From positions 186,001 to 250,000 of the forward strand of contig CP145421.1 of assembly GCA_036867785.1 (NCBI GenBank): a stretch of DNA of 64,000 nt, in the 5' to 3' direction. The notes beneath the pieces were generated by a model. That model did no database searches and had not been told where the DNA came from. It saw nothing but the letters and a program-made list of their open reading frames with translations. Below are positions 1 to 9,275 of the stretch, piece after piece. Positions within the stretch are counted from its first letter, which is position 1. Each line of letters opens with the position of its first letter. The stretch comes from Plasmodiophora brassicae (lineage: Eukaryota; Endomyxa: Phytomyxea; Phytomyxea; Plasmodiophorida). A program made the translations under genes and the position numbers.

Positions 1-268
1 CCTTGAGATCCCGGTCTGCGTCCGTCGTTTCCAGCTGCCTGGCATCGAGGTGCGGGGCGCCCCAGATGATCTTGCCGAACATGGTCTGCCGCTCCACCGT
101 ACGATACCACGATTCGGCAACGGCGAACGCGTCAATCAGGTGCAAGGGCCACGCGTCCGTCAGCAGCTCATGGGCGGCATCCTGATCGGGATCGTGCCCT
201 GGCTGGACATACGTCGACACGGCGTGCACAATGTGCCCGACGAACGTCGACAGCGACATTGCCATCAT
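1..268 (-). CDS. Unknown protein, N-terminal part (cut by window edge)
   Basis: An open frame on the minus strand starts with two adjacent ATGs (268 and 265) and runs about 89 codons to the left edge without a stop. The peptide begins MMAMSLSTFVGHIVHAV and continues with a mixed, amphipathic composition (for example LTDAWPLHLIDAFAVAESWY). I do not recognise the family, and no signal peptide or domain motif is convincing. It is divergent from the EXO5-like gene starting at 656, so the 387 bp between them is probably a shared promoter. The uninterrupted frame and codon use like its neighbours support coding; it could also be the first exon of a longer gene. Confidence 0.5.
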   Translation of the reverse strand, partial: MMAMSLSTFVGHIVHAVSTYVQPGHDPDQDAAHELLTDAWPLHLIDAFAVAESWYRTVERQTMFGKIIWGAPHLDARQLETTDADRDLK

Positions 269-655
269 CCCGCCGTTTGATTGCGTGCAATCGACGGCCG
301 GCGGACGTCCGATGGACCGATGGACCGACGCTGGGAGGCGCAGGAACACCGGTCAACGCTGCCGGGCTGCATCCCGCCGGTCGCGTGACGCTTCGCCGCG
401 GCTGTTGTACGGCGGCACCTGAGCAACTGCAGCAGATGCGCGGGGCAGTCGCGCACAGCCGTGTCTGCACACATGAGCTGCACTCGCGGCCAGTCGGAGC
501 TGCACGTGAGCTGTAGGTAGTCGCAGTGGGCCGGAGCTGCACATGAGCGGCGGTGGGCTGCAATCGCGGCACGTGGGAGCCCGGCCCGGTGCACCACTGC
601 ACGTCTGCACCCGACGTCACGGACGCCGTACCGTCGCGTCATTGCGCCGAACGTG
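269..655. promoter_or_regulatory. Divergent intergenic region with GGAGCTGCAC copies
   Basis: No gene is seen here. GAGCTGCAC occurs at 475-483 and GGAGCTGCAC at 496-505 and 533-542, with degenerate neighbours such as GTGAGCTG and GGGCTGCA. They lie 114-181 bp upstream of the EXO5-like start codon. The same word is found upstream of TDH, FANCI and a coiled-coil gene in this window. A role in promoter function is inferred. Confidence 0.4.
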
Positions 656-1939
656 ATGAGCGATGAGGACATCGAGGACGTGTTGCGCCTGAGGCCGCCG
701 ATCGACCGGTTCCGATCGTCGCGAACGCTGTCGGTGACGGATGTCGCCAGCCAGGCCTGGTGCGAGATGCAGACAGGTGCGAACAGCTGCGGCTACCTGG
801 GCGGCAGCCCGTTTTCAACATCGCGACAGCGTTCGGTTTGGAGCATCGGCGCGTACGAACGGCCGCGATGAGAGCCGGGGCGCGACGTCATAACGAACTG
901 GAGCTCGAACTCCACAAGGTTCACAGGATCAATGTTGTAACTGCTGCCGACGTGTGGGCCGTTCGGCTTCTGGTACGTTGCCCCACGACACGCTATCGCT
1001 GCGCTAATCCATTCCCTGCAGAACGTCATGTTTGGCCTGGGTGCGCTCACTGCTCTATCGCGCCGTTATCTTGGCCGTTTCTGATTGAACCCGTAGAGGA
1101 GCTCGTTCAGCAAGGTCGTACGCGAGAGTTGCCTGTGTTCGGCTCGTTGCAGTCGTTAAGGAACCTGCCGAGGGAGTCGCCTAGCGACCCGCTCTGGGCG
1201 ATCGGTGTCATCGACCTGGTCGAATTCGGCGGTACGCCGCCCAGACCGGCAATCGTCGACACGAAAACGAGAACGGTGCCGTCGATGCCCGGATTCGCCC
1301 AGAAACGCTCGTCCCGCCTCCAAGTCGCCATCTACAAGGTCCTCTTCGATGGCCTGGCCAGCCATGATGCCGTGGCCTGGGCGCCGTCCATGCTGGCGTG
1401 GCACGATGTCGACCCGTTCACGCGACAGTTCAGCCACGACGTTGCCGATCAGTTACAACGACGCGATCTGCAAGGTTGCTCCTTGCTGGAGGTCGTGCAT
1501 GTCGCTCTGCAAATGTTCCGGGCGCTCGGGCCGAGCGGTGAGGAACTCAAGGTCGGTCGACTGTATTCTGCTCGTTCAGCTACCTAATTGACTTGTTTAG
1601 GTCGTGTATGAACACCAGAGCGATCGCCGCCTGCTTGGCGAAGATAATTGGCGGTTCAATAAGAACCATGTCGTATGTCGCACGAGAAACGTGAATCGTT
1701 TGCTCACCGTTGGACACGACTGTGTCGTAGGTTGGCGACACGTCATATTTCCTCGAGTTCTGGGAGGGGCTGCGACCCCCTGATGTTGTCCTGTGGGTCA
1801 CTCACAGAGCGGATTCGCTGTTGACGGTCTTGTGATGGCGCTGTTCAGGTCGGGAGAATCGTGGAAGTGCCGGATGTGTCAGTTCAGAGAAATGTGCCCG
1901 CACAGCCCGCTGGAAGACATGCGGCAGGACACTCCCTGA
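656..1939 (+). CDS. EXO5: Exonuclease V (EXO5/DEM1 family)
   Basis: Single-stranded DNA exonuclease of the PD-(D/E)XK/Cas4-like family used in genome maintenance. Seven exons: 656-776, 830-972, 1022-1040, 1097-1551, 1601-1669, 1731-1792, 1849-1939 (960 nt, 319 aa). The family signatures are in order: LSVTDVASQAWCEMQ near the start (first cluster cysteine), a basic/acidic region ELELELH, REL-type PVFG, the nuclease core GVIDLVEFGG with IVDTKTR (catalytic D and K), QVAIYK, FLEFWEG, and the terminal cysteine cluster WKCRMCQFREMC that with the first cysteine should hold a 4Fe-4S cluster. Length matches the family (about 320-370 aa). Exon 3 is only 19 nt. The start is the first ATG in frame and is followed directly by conserved sequence. 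Mitochondrial versus nuclear location cannot be told. Confidence 0.9.
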
Positions 1940-2108
1940 CGCGGGAACTTGCGCTCTGCGAGTTCACACACACCGATCGCGCTGCACGACGCCCCTGTCG
2001 GCAGCGGGCGTGCTCCGTTGCATTGCCTAGCCACTGTTTCGCTGCGTTTGGCATTGAAGTTTGCTAACTTGAATGAAGGGAGCACGGTGCTTGGAACTGG
2101 GAACAATT

Positions 2109-3755
2109 TTAATATTCTTGTAGTTCGAGGTGGAACCCGCCCTGATTTACGACGTTGGTCAGGGCGGCCGCCAGGATAGGTGTTAGCACCGGCATCGACG
2201 ACCCGTCCGGCGCTTGTTTCGTAGTCAGGATCACGCGCCACGATTCTTGCAATGCACCCGACACGATCCCATCCCGATCGTCGATGGTTCGCAGTGAGAC
2301 GGTCGTCCCGATCAGCCGCCCCAGACACGACAGCGGGTCACGACACACTCTGTAATCGCCCAGCACCTACACAGAACGACGACGATCAGGGAGCCACACA
2401 GCTGACGACGGCTGACCCAGGTACCTCATGTATCCGCTCGACAACGGCGCTGCATCGAGATGATAGTCGTCGCGCCTCCGCCTCGCTTTCGCTGAGAATG
2501 GCACCCATCAACCGGGGCAGGTCAGCCCCGGTGCACTCTTCGATTTCGCGACGATTCCGAGCGCGTCGCCGTTCGCCCAGCAACTGCATCGTGGACGTCG
2601 ACGACGCCCGAGGCCGTTTGGCCACCGGCGTGGGGACGATGTCCGGCAGGATCTCCAGCGGCCGCTTGGCAATCGGCGCGGCCAGCGACAGTTGCTTCGG
2701 TAGCTGACCAGGGTCGCTGCGCGCGAACACACTCAGCAATGGGACGTGACGAGGACGAGACGACCCGGTACCATGGGTGCTGGGCCAGTTGCTGCGACTG
2801 CTGTGCCTTGGAGCGCCACTTCTTGGGCCGGTTCAGCACCTTACGAATGGACTGGATGTTGGCGGGTAGCTCGGGGGTGACGAACACGCCTTTCGGGCGC
2901 TTCAGCCAGCGACGCAGCTGGGTCAGAGCGTTCGTGATGGCGTCGTCGAAGTCGTGGGCTGTGGAGATCATCGACAGGTTTGCGCTGAGGATGAGCTTGA
3001 ACGGCGGTGGGCAGCTGTCCGGATGGATCAGCGTTTCGATCTTGCCGGACGCGCGAACGATCCCGCCCATCAGCAACGGCAGGAGGACAACGCTGAAGAC
3101 CGACGGGATCACGCCCAGGAGGCCGGTCGTGTACGCGTTCTTGATGAAAATCTTGGTCTGTCCGTCGTCATCGCGTTCCACGTCGAGGTCCAGATTCGTG
3201 TTCGACGACAACGTGAAGCAGCAGATGCCAGGGAATGGCCCGTTGTGGAGTTGGGCCGTGTACGGTTCGTACGCTTCGCAGAATCGCGAGTGCTCCGTCA
3301 CGAAACACTCCAGATTGCCGATCCACTGGAACACGGCCGCCTGCGGCACTAGGCCCAGATCGTCAAACGCCTGCGAAATCATTGGTGAACATTCGCTGCG
3401 ATTGAAAGTCCGCTGGCACAGCAGACCTGGCGTGACACGCGGACCGATTCCAGGTCGGCCGGCTGCGTTAGGTCCGGCAATGGTTGCTCTAGAACCTCTA
3501 GTTCAGCAACGTCCAGCTCCGGCTCTTGCTCGACGTCGTTCGTTTCAAGGATATATCCATGACGGATTTCGTCCAGTTCAATTTCACAGTCCAGAATCTC
3601 TTCTTCGAAGTCGCCGTTCTCATCAAACAGCTCCTCGCCGTCAAAGAACCTGACCTACCGCGTTAGTGCTCCGGAACAAGAACCGAGTACGCCATCGGTA
3701 ATTACAGGTCGTCCAGTTCCTCGAACTGATCCGGCATATACTGACTCATGAGCAT
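2109..3755 (-). CDS. Unknown 473-aa protein, probably nuclear
   Basis: Five exons (3755-3706, 3649-3427, 3370-2772, 2716-2425, 2366-2109) give a clean 473-aa frame with introns of 55-58 bp. The first 80 residues are very acidic (EELDDLFFDGEELFDE, EEEILDCEIELDE). The middle has a beta-rich stretch (ICCFTLSSNTNLDLDVE, LLGVIPSVFSVVLLPLL). Next comes a basic segment with a possible nuclear signal (PVAKRPRASS) and an arginine-rich helix (GERRRARNRREIEE). The C-terminus (LGRLIGTTVSLRTIDDRDG, SGALQESWRVIL) faintly resembles an Sm-like or beta-barrel fold. I do not recognise the family, and no function is claimed. The gene is the tail neighbour of AIDA and converges on EXO5. Confidence 0.7.
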
Positions 3756-3990
3756 GGCTTGGTCGTGGACCGACAACCGACTGCCTACCGCTGTTGTCGC
3801 CCTCTCCGCGTCGGTCGGGTACCTTCCGCCGAGCGGAGCAGCGGAAGTCGTATTGGGCTGTAAGTCCGTCGCGGACTCCGTCGCGGATTGCCACGGGCCG
3901 CCGCGCCGCTGAGCCGGCCCGATTGCCTGTCGTCCGAACCTTGTTACGCACCGACACTTCCTGACGATGACGCGCGTTGGCCGTCGTCGT

Positions 3991-4876
3991 TTATGACGTG
4001 GGTTTCGCGATGGGGTTGAAGCTGACGTTGACGTGAAGGTAGAGCGGTTTGACGGAGTGCAGGTGGACGCGTTTCCGGGTCCAGTCCGTGGGCTTGCGAT
4101 ACAGTTCGAGGACTTTGCCGCCCTCGGTGATCTCGTCGGTCTCCATGAACGCATAGCAACGCGTGGAGGTCTTCTTCTTGGCTTCCTTGAAGTGCTTGAA
4201 CTCGAAGAAGATGGCGGCGTCCTGCGGGATGTCCTCCAGTGGCGTGCGCAGAACCATGGCCTCGTTGAACAGCAGGTGAAGGTTGTCCAGCCCTTTGGCC
4301 GCGGCCGTCTGCCGCGTACTCTCAACGGCCCTCCCGTTCTGCTGCGAAATAGTGACTGCAATGTGAGGCCTGACGTACATTGGCGCGTCCTTCAGGCCGA
4401 TCTTCACGATCTCGAGCTGGATCTGCCTCTGCAGTTGAGCGTGTCGTTTGGACAGGCCCGCCGAAGATGTAGCCGTTGCACCTCGGCTGGAGCCCGAGCC
4501 CTCTGCGTTGGAGAACAGCCCTTCGACGATCGGGACCAGCGCCTTCATATCCCTGACACGAAGCGATGATGCCCCGCCGTCCAGCACGGCCAGTCGTTTG
4601 ACGACCGATTCATGAAGACGGTCGACATCGCCCTGCGCCCGAGGAAATGAGATGGTAACAATGGGTAGCCCGAATGGTAGGTGCGTGCACCTCTTCACTG
4701 GTGCTGAGCTCGAGAGCCTGCCTGGAGCTGGACAGCAGCTCAGCGAACTGCCTATAGGCACTGATCGCCTCGATAGTCTGCCCCCATTCGTCCGCATCGA
4801 CCGCCTCCTTCAGCAGGCGCATCCATCGCGCCTTCACGCCGCGACGCCTCTCATCGATCAGACAACCTTCCGACAT
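3991..4876 (-). CDS. AIDA: AIDA (axin interactor, dorsalization-associated) homologue
   Basis: Two exons (4876-4691 and 4632-3991, intron 58 bp) give 275 aa, close to the about 306 aa of animal AIDA. The N-terminal helical domain is recognised by RWMRLLKEAVDADEWGQTIE followed by AISAYRQF. The C-terminal AIDA-type C2 domain has EIVKIGLKDA, AAIFFEFKHFKEAK, TSTRCYAFMETDEI, LELYRKPTDWTRKR and KPLYLHV, matching the family almost block for block. In animals AIDA binds axin and modulates JNK signalling; its C2 domain also suggests membrane or ciliary-compartment binding. The start is the first ATG. The gene is divergent, 248 bp apart, from the dynein-arm assembly gene DNAAF5, which hints at shared expression and a ciliary role (inference). 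Confidence 0.9.
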
Positions 4877-5124
4877 CACTGTAGTACATCATCGGCGCCT
4901 CCAGTCACAATCCCATGACTGCCACGTATAGCTGCCCAGTCATCGACTCGTACAAAACACCGGGTGCGCGAAAACCCCGGGTTTGCCACTGGGGCCTCCG
5001 TTTGCAGCTTCTCCGTGGAAAAGCCGAGCCGCGCGCTGATGGGCTCCGGCCCATGTAGCAGTCGACGGGTGTCCGAACCTGGGTGCGGCCTCTCCTGGTA
5101 ACGCAGACGAGGGCAGGACGAGAT

Positions 5125-6639
5125 ATGGCGGGGCGGTTGGTATCGCGCGTGGCGGAAGGCGCCGGAGGCGTCGATGCGATCCGGGCGCTGCAGGCGTCCA
5201 TGGACGACGACCTGGCGAGGGCGTCGTTGCGGGCGCTGCTGAAGCGGGCGGTTGACGGGAGGGAGCAGGAGCGGTTGGCGGCAGTGTCATGTCTGGCGGA
5301 CCATGTTCTAGCGCGGTTGACGCCGGATGAGTACATGCCGTTGGTGATGCCCGTGGTCGCGTACCGCACCGGGAAGGAGACCGCTGAGTCGGTTCGCCTC
5401 GCGTTGCTGCGCCTGGTACAGCCGGTTGCGATCCTCGGCACGTCGTCTCACTGGACGCCCGACGTCGCATCACACCTGATCCAGACCGTCTCCGACCCCG
5501 AACCCGACGTCGTCGTCGAGTCGCTTCGCCTGCTGACGACGCAAGCGGATCGGCGCTCGGGACGTTGCCGTGTCGACGCGCTGCTCGCGAAACGGGTCAT
5601 CGCTGACGCCGCGGATCGCGTTCGCCACCGACACAGCCGGGTCCGAATCGCAGCCGTGAAATGCATTGAGTCGTGGATGTATATTCCTGGCGCGGCCGAA
5701 TCCATTCGGGACCTGGCCGCCTTCCGCGAGTCGAACGTGATCCCAATCAGCGACTTCTACGGGACGTCGCCGGCCAGAACGAACACGTTCGCCTTGCTGG
5801 TCGCCGACGGAAACACAAGCGTCCGCGCCGCGTTCTTCGCAATGATGGCGCGCTGGATGACGTCTCTGCCCGACCGGTACGACTACGAGGCGCTGCTGAC
5901 GCCGTACCTCCTGTCGGCACTAATCGACGCGTCGGACGCCATCGTGCAGCGGGGCATCGACGCCGTCGACGCCGTCGGCCGGCTCTACGAGGAAGACCAC
6001 GCGGACGACCTGTACGACCGGCAGCGGTTCGACGGCGAGCTGCAGCAGTGGAAACCGGCGCAACCCGTCCTGGCCGGGCCGATCCGGCGCAGGCCCGCAC
6101 TCGGCGCGCGCATTGTCGTGGCCGCCCAACTTCCGCGACTGCTTCCCGCAATTCTTGGTACGCGCGACGACGCCGCCGATGCTGTCACGTCGGCCCTGAC
6201 GGTTGCTGATGGGGTGGCAGTGGAGCTGGGCGATTGGCAGGAAGGGACGAGGAGGTCGGCGTTGTCGTTGTTGAGGGTGCTGCTGGTCTACGCCGAGGCG
6301 AAGGCGGCCGTGCACGCCTGGCCGATCCTTCGGGGGCTGATCCGCGCCGGGGATGGCGGCGGCGAGATGGGCGCCGATTGCGCGCGCCTGATTGGGCACC
6401 ATGTTCGGCCGGAGGCCTGGATCGTCGACATGGCCCTGTACGTGAAGGCGCACGACGAGGAGCGCGAGCAGGTCGTGCGCGTCGCCGAGCATTGCCTGGC
6501 GGCTGTGACGTCTCTTTCCGACCTAGCGGGCCACGTTGCGGATGTCAACGCGATTCTCAACGAGGTCCCCGACGATGACAGGTCCCTCGTCTGGGCCGAC
6601 CTGCAGCAATGGCTGACCGCCGAGGAGCAGCAAATATAA
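5125..6639 (+). CDS. DNAAF5: Dynein axonemal assembly factor 5-like HEAT-repeat protein
   Basis: A single exon of 504 aa made of HEAT repeats. The order of blocks follows DNAAF5/HEATR2: RHRHSRVRIAAVKCIESWMY, TSVRAAFFAMMARWM followed by TSLPDRYDYEALLTPYLLSA, the acidic YEEDHADDLYDRQRF, then PIRRRPALGARIVVAAQLPR, LPAILGTR and the repeat RRSALSLLRVLLVYAEAKA. In animals and green algae this factor preassembles axonemal dynein arms in the cytoplasm, so its presence implies motile flagella. It is shorter than human DNAAF5 (about 855 aa), lacking part of the terminal HEAT repeats. The chosen start is the first ATG (MAGRLVSRVAEG); upstream in-frame sequence has no ATG. Confidence 0.82.
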   Translation: MAGRLVSRVAEGAGGVDAIRALQASMDDDLARASLRALLKRAVDGREQERLAAVSCLADHVLARLTPDEYMPLVMPVVAYRTGKETAESVRLALLRLVQPVAILGTSSHWTPDVASHLIQTVSDPEPDVVVESLRLLTTQADRRSGRCRVDALLAKRVIADAADRVRHRHSRVRIAAVKCIESWMYIPGAAESIRDLAAFRESNVIPISDFYGTSPARTNTFALLVADGNTSVRAAFFAMMARWMTSLPDRYDYEALLTPYLLSALIDASDAIVQRGIDAVDAVGRLYEEDHADDLYDRQRFDGELQQWKPAQPVLAGPIRRRPALGARIVVAAQLPRLLPAILGTRDDAADAVTSALTVADGVAVELGDWQEGTRRSALSLLRVLLVYAEAKAAVHAWPILRGLIRAGDGGGEMGADCARLIGHHVRPEAWIVDMALYVKAHDEEREQVVRVAEHCLAAVTSLSDLAGHVADVNAILNEVPDDDRSLVWADLQQWLTAEEQQI

Positions 6640-7072
6640 CAGGGTGCGCGTGTCTGATTGTGTATTCAGGAGGCCTTCGACGACAACTGCCGACGGCGCG
6701 TCTGCAGGGCCATCTTGAGGAGGACGAGCCGGCGAAGCGACTGCCGACGGCGAATCGCACGCGAGCGCCCCCGGGTGCGCTTGGCAGCAATTGTCGGGAC
6801 CGGGCGCGAATCCATCTGGCCGACGGCGGCGGCGGGTGCAGGCTCCGGCTTGTCGAGATCGCGTAGGTCCATCGGCGGGAACAGTTACGGCGCTAGTCTC
6901 CTTTTAACAATGGTCGAGCCGGCCGGGTCGCTACATCGGGGGGGCGCGGCCGTCGACGACAGATTGATCCGACCCACCAATCTCTCGGTAGCATTTGTAC
7001 CCCACAACAACATCGGTTTAGTCACTTGGCATTATGTAATAGACACACGAAACGGTAATGCAGATTAGACGG
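6640..7072. other. Intergenic, no feature seen
   Basis: Convergent 3' ends of DNAAF5 (+) and the Sel1-repeat gene (-) flank 433 bp. No convincing exon, tRNA or repeat is visible. Confidence 0.5.
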
Positions 7073-8297
7073 TCAGTGGATGACGAGCGACGAAGACGGT
7101 GCCATGACGCGGATCAGGGACCTGGACAGGTCCCACTGCTCGAGGGCGTCCTGGAGCCGCGTATCGGACAGGATCTGGTCGAGGATGCCCTGGGCCTTCG
7201 GGTGCCCTTGCTGGATCGCCTGCCGCAGGTAGTGGCACCCGGCAAGGATGTTCTGCTCCGTGCCGATCCCTTCCAGGTACATGATCGCCACGATGAACGA
7301 GGCCGTCCCGTTGTCGCTTTCGTCAGCGAATCGCGCCGCCCTGCAGGTCGCCTCAGCTCTGATCCATGTAAAGCAAAGGGTAGCAGCAGCATTACCTTAA
7401 GCACCACATGAATCCCGTATCTGGGTCCTTGCGCAGGCCAGCTTCACCCGAATTGTACATCTTGCCGAGATCGAGTTGGGCGCGCGCGTGTCCCCCATGG
7501 GCGGCTTTGTGCATGTACGCGACCCCATCCACTTCCGCCTTCTCTTGGATTAGCAGCGACCCGGATATGTACTGGGCCTCACGCAGGCCTGCGTCTGCCG
7601 CTGCCCGGAAGCAGCGCAGGGCGCGCTCCTTATCGACAGGGACACCGGGCATGCCCTGCACGTATATGCCACCGAGCAGCAGCATCGCATCGGGCAGGCC
7701 TTGATCGGCCGATGATTGCAGGAGGTCCATGGCCCCGGGGACATCCTGTGGGCAGCCTCTGCCAAGCAGCAGGCAGCGCCCCGCTTGGTACTGGCCGATG
7801 CGGTCGCCCGATTTGGCAGCCATCAGGGAGTAACGGAACGACGATTCCGGCTGGGTCGATGCGTACAGAGCGGATAGGGCGAGCTGGGACTGAAGGTGCC
7901 CAGCGTCCGCCGCGCTCTGTATCCATTTTAAGGCCTCGCCCTGGTCGTCGGACATGGTCGACAGGAGTAGCATGGATTCGACATGGCCCTTGTCGGCGAG
8001 GCGCTCCAGGAGGGTGCTCGACGAATGACGCCGCGCGATCAGATAGAGATCGTCATGGCGCGCGGGTGAATTATCCACAAGCGGCAGTGCGTGCTCAACG
8101 GCTCTCTCGCCGGATGCATACAGCGTCGCCATTGCCAGGCGGTCGTCATCCGTCAGCTCGCCGGGTAACGTCGACAAATGCAGGTCGAGCAGCGAGTCGA
8201 TATCAGCGGCATCTACCGGAACGGCGTCAGGGGATCGGTTGGGGACGAACGACAGCACAGTAGGTACCTGCGCCGGACGCCCGTAGTTCAAACGCAT
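7073..8297 (-). CDS. Sel1-like (TPR-type) repeat protein
   Basis: Two exons (8297-7396, 7340-7073; intron 55 bp) give 389 aa. From about residue 100 onward there are six or more Sel1 repeats of about 36 residues, each with the A-x-x-G...A-x-x-x-L-G-x-x-Y pattern: ALKWIQSAADAGHLQSQLAL, YSLMAAKSGDRIGQYQAGRC, LLQSSADQGLPDAMLLLGGI, CFRAAADAGLREAQYISGSL, YMHKAAHGGHARAQLDLGKM, LRQAIQQGHPKAQGIL. No signal peptide or membrane segment is seen, so this is a soluble scaffold. Sel1 proteins act as adaptors in many pathways (ER degradation, signalling) and the sequence does not say which one. The start is an ATG followed by a non-repetitive 90-residue leader. Confidence 0.85.
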
Positions 8298-8702
8298 CCC
8301 TAATGGCGCCTTTCGGCCTGGGGCCGTGCTGCAGATCGTCGACGGTCATCGTGCCTACCTCTACTGGCAACGCTGCACTGCGGCCGGGGCGGAGGCAGCA
8401 ACGTCACGGACTCCGCGACGGTGTCCGATCTGGATCCCTCGTAACCTGCCCACACAACATACCGTACGTTGTCGGATGTGCTGTGGATTGGTGGCCAGCA
8501 TCCGCTTGTAGACGAGATTTCGGCAGTCGAGCCGCACGCCGGGCCGTGACGCCAGCGCGTCCAAGCGTTCACCGATATGGGCGACGTCTCTGATACCCGA
8601 TCCGTCAATTGCGGTGCCCCGGGACTCAGTGTCGTCGTTCCCCGGAATCTTCTGCGTTTGCCGCAATGTCGGTCGATTCCGGTGTCGGAAGCGACGTGAT
8701 CG
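8298..8702. other. Intergenic, no gene seen
   Basis: 405 bp between the Sel1-repeat gene start and tRNA-Arg; presumably holds the Sel1 gene promoter. No exon is supported. Confidence 0.5.
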
Positions 8703-8775
8703 GCTCCTGTGGCCCAATGGTCAAGGCGCGTGCCTACGGAGCACGAGATTCCGAGTTCGAATCTCGGCAGGGGCT
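8703..8775 (+). tRNA. tRNA-Arg (anticodon ACG)
   Basis: Cloverleaf by eye: acceptor GCTCCTG pairs with CAGGGGC (one G-U), D arm GCC...GGC, anticodon stem CGTGC/GCACG with loop CTACGGA (anticodon ACG), T arm CCGAG-TTCGAAT-CTCGG. No intron. The internal A and B boxes (TGGCCCAATGG, GTTCGAATC) are present. Confidence 0.92.
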
Positions 8776-9275
8776 AGACGCACAATTATTTTTGGTTCTG
8801 CAGGACCCCATGAATGTGATCCGGCCGATTTCTCTATACACCTTGCCGATCGGCGCCATCTCTCGTGGGATGCGCTACTCCATGTACGCCACGATCGCTA
8901 ATCCTGCTACACCCTGATCGGGGACGTCAGCAGGGGCACTGTCGTCATCCTGCGTCGAGTCAAGCGCCTGCCCTCTCAGCTCGATCACTGGGTCGCAGGT
9001 TCGATTCATCCCATGGCTGGCGGTTACGGCATGCCCGGGATAGCTATTTGACCCGCGCTCATGGAGGTTAAGGCGGATGGTATCTTTATGCCCCTCGCTG
9101 CGACTATGCGCCTTTACGGCGGGAGCCGGCATATGCACTTGTCGTTCGGTGCGCCTGGTGGCACGCAAGACGCGTACGGTGAGTATTGGGAGACGCGTGT
9201 GGTTGTTACGATGTCCCAATGCGTCGTCAGGAAGTCGTCGGGCACCTTCGAGGCGCCCAGGACGACAATCTAAAG
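8776..9275. other. Intergenic, no gene seen
   Basis: 500 bp between the tRNA and the 3' end of the DUF229 gene. Open frames here are short and unlike coding sequence; a T-loop-like GGTTCGATTC near 8998 lacks a paired stem. Confidence 0.4.

Noticed and set aside
8960-9020. Possible second tRNA near the tRNA-Arg (GGTTCGATTC)
   Set aside because: The T-loop-like word has no paired T stem, and no anticodon arm or acceptor stem could be drawn.
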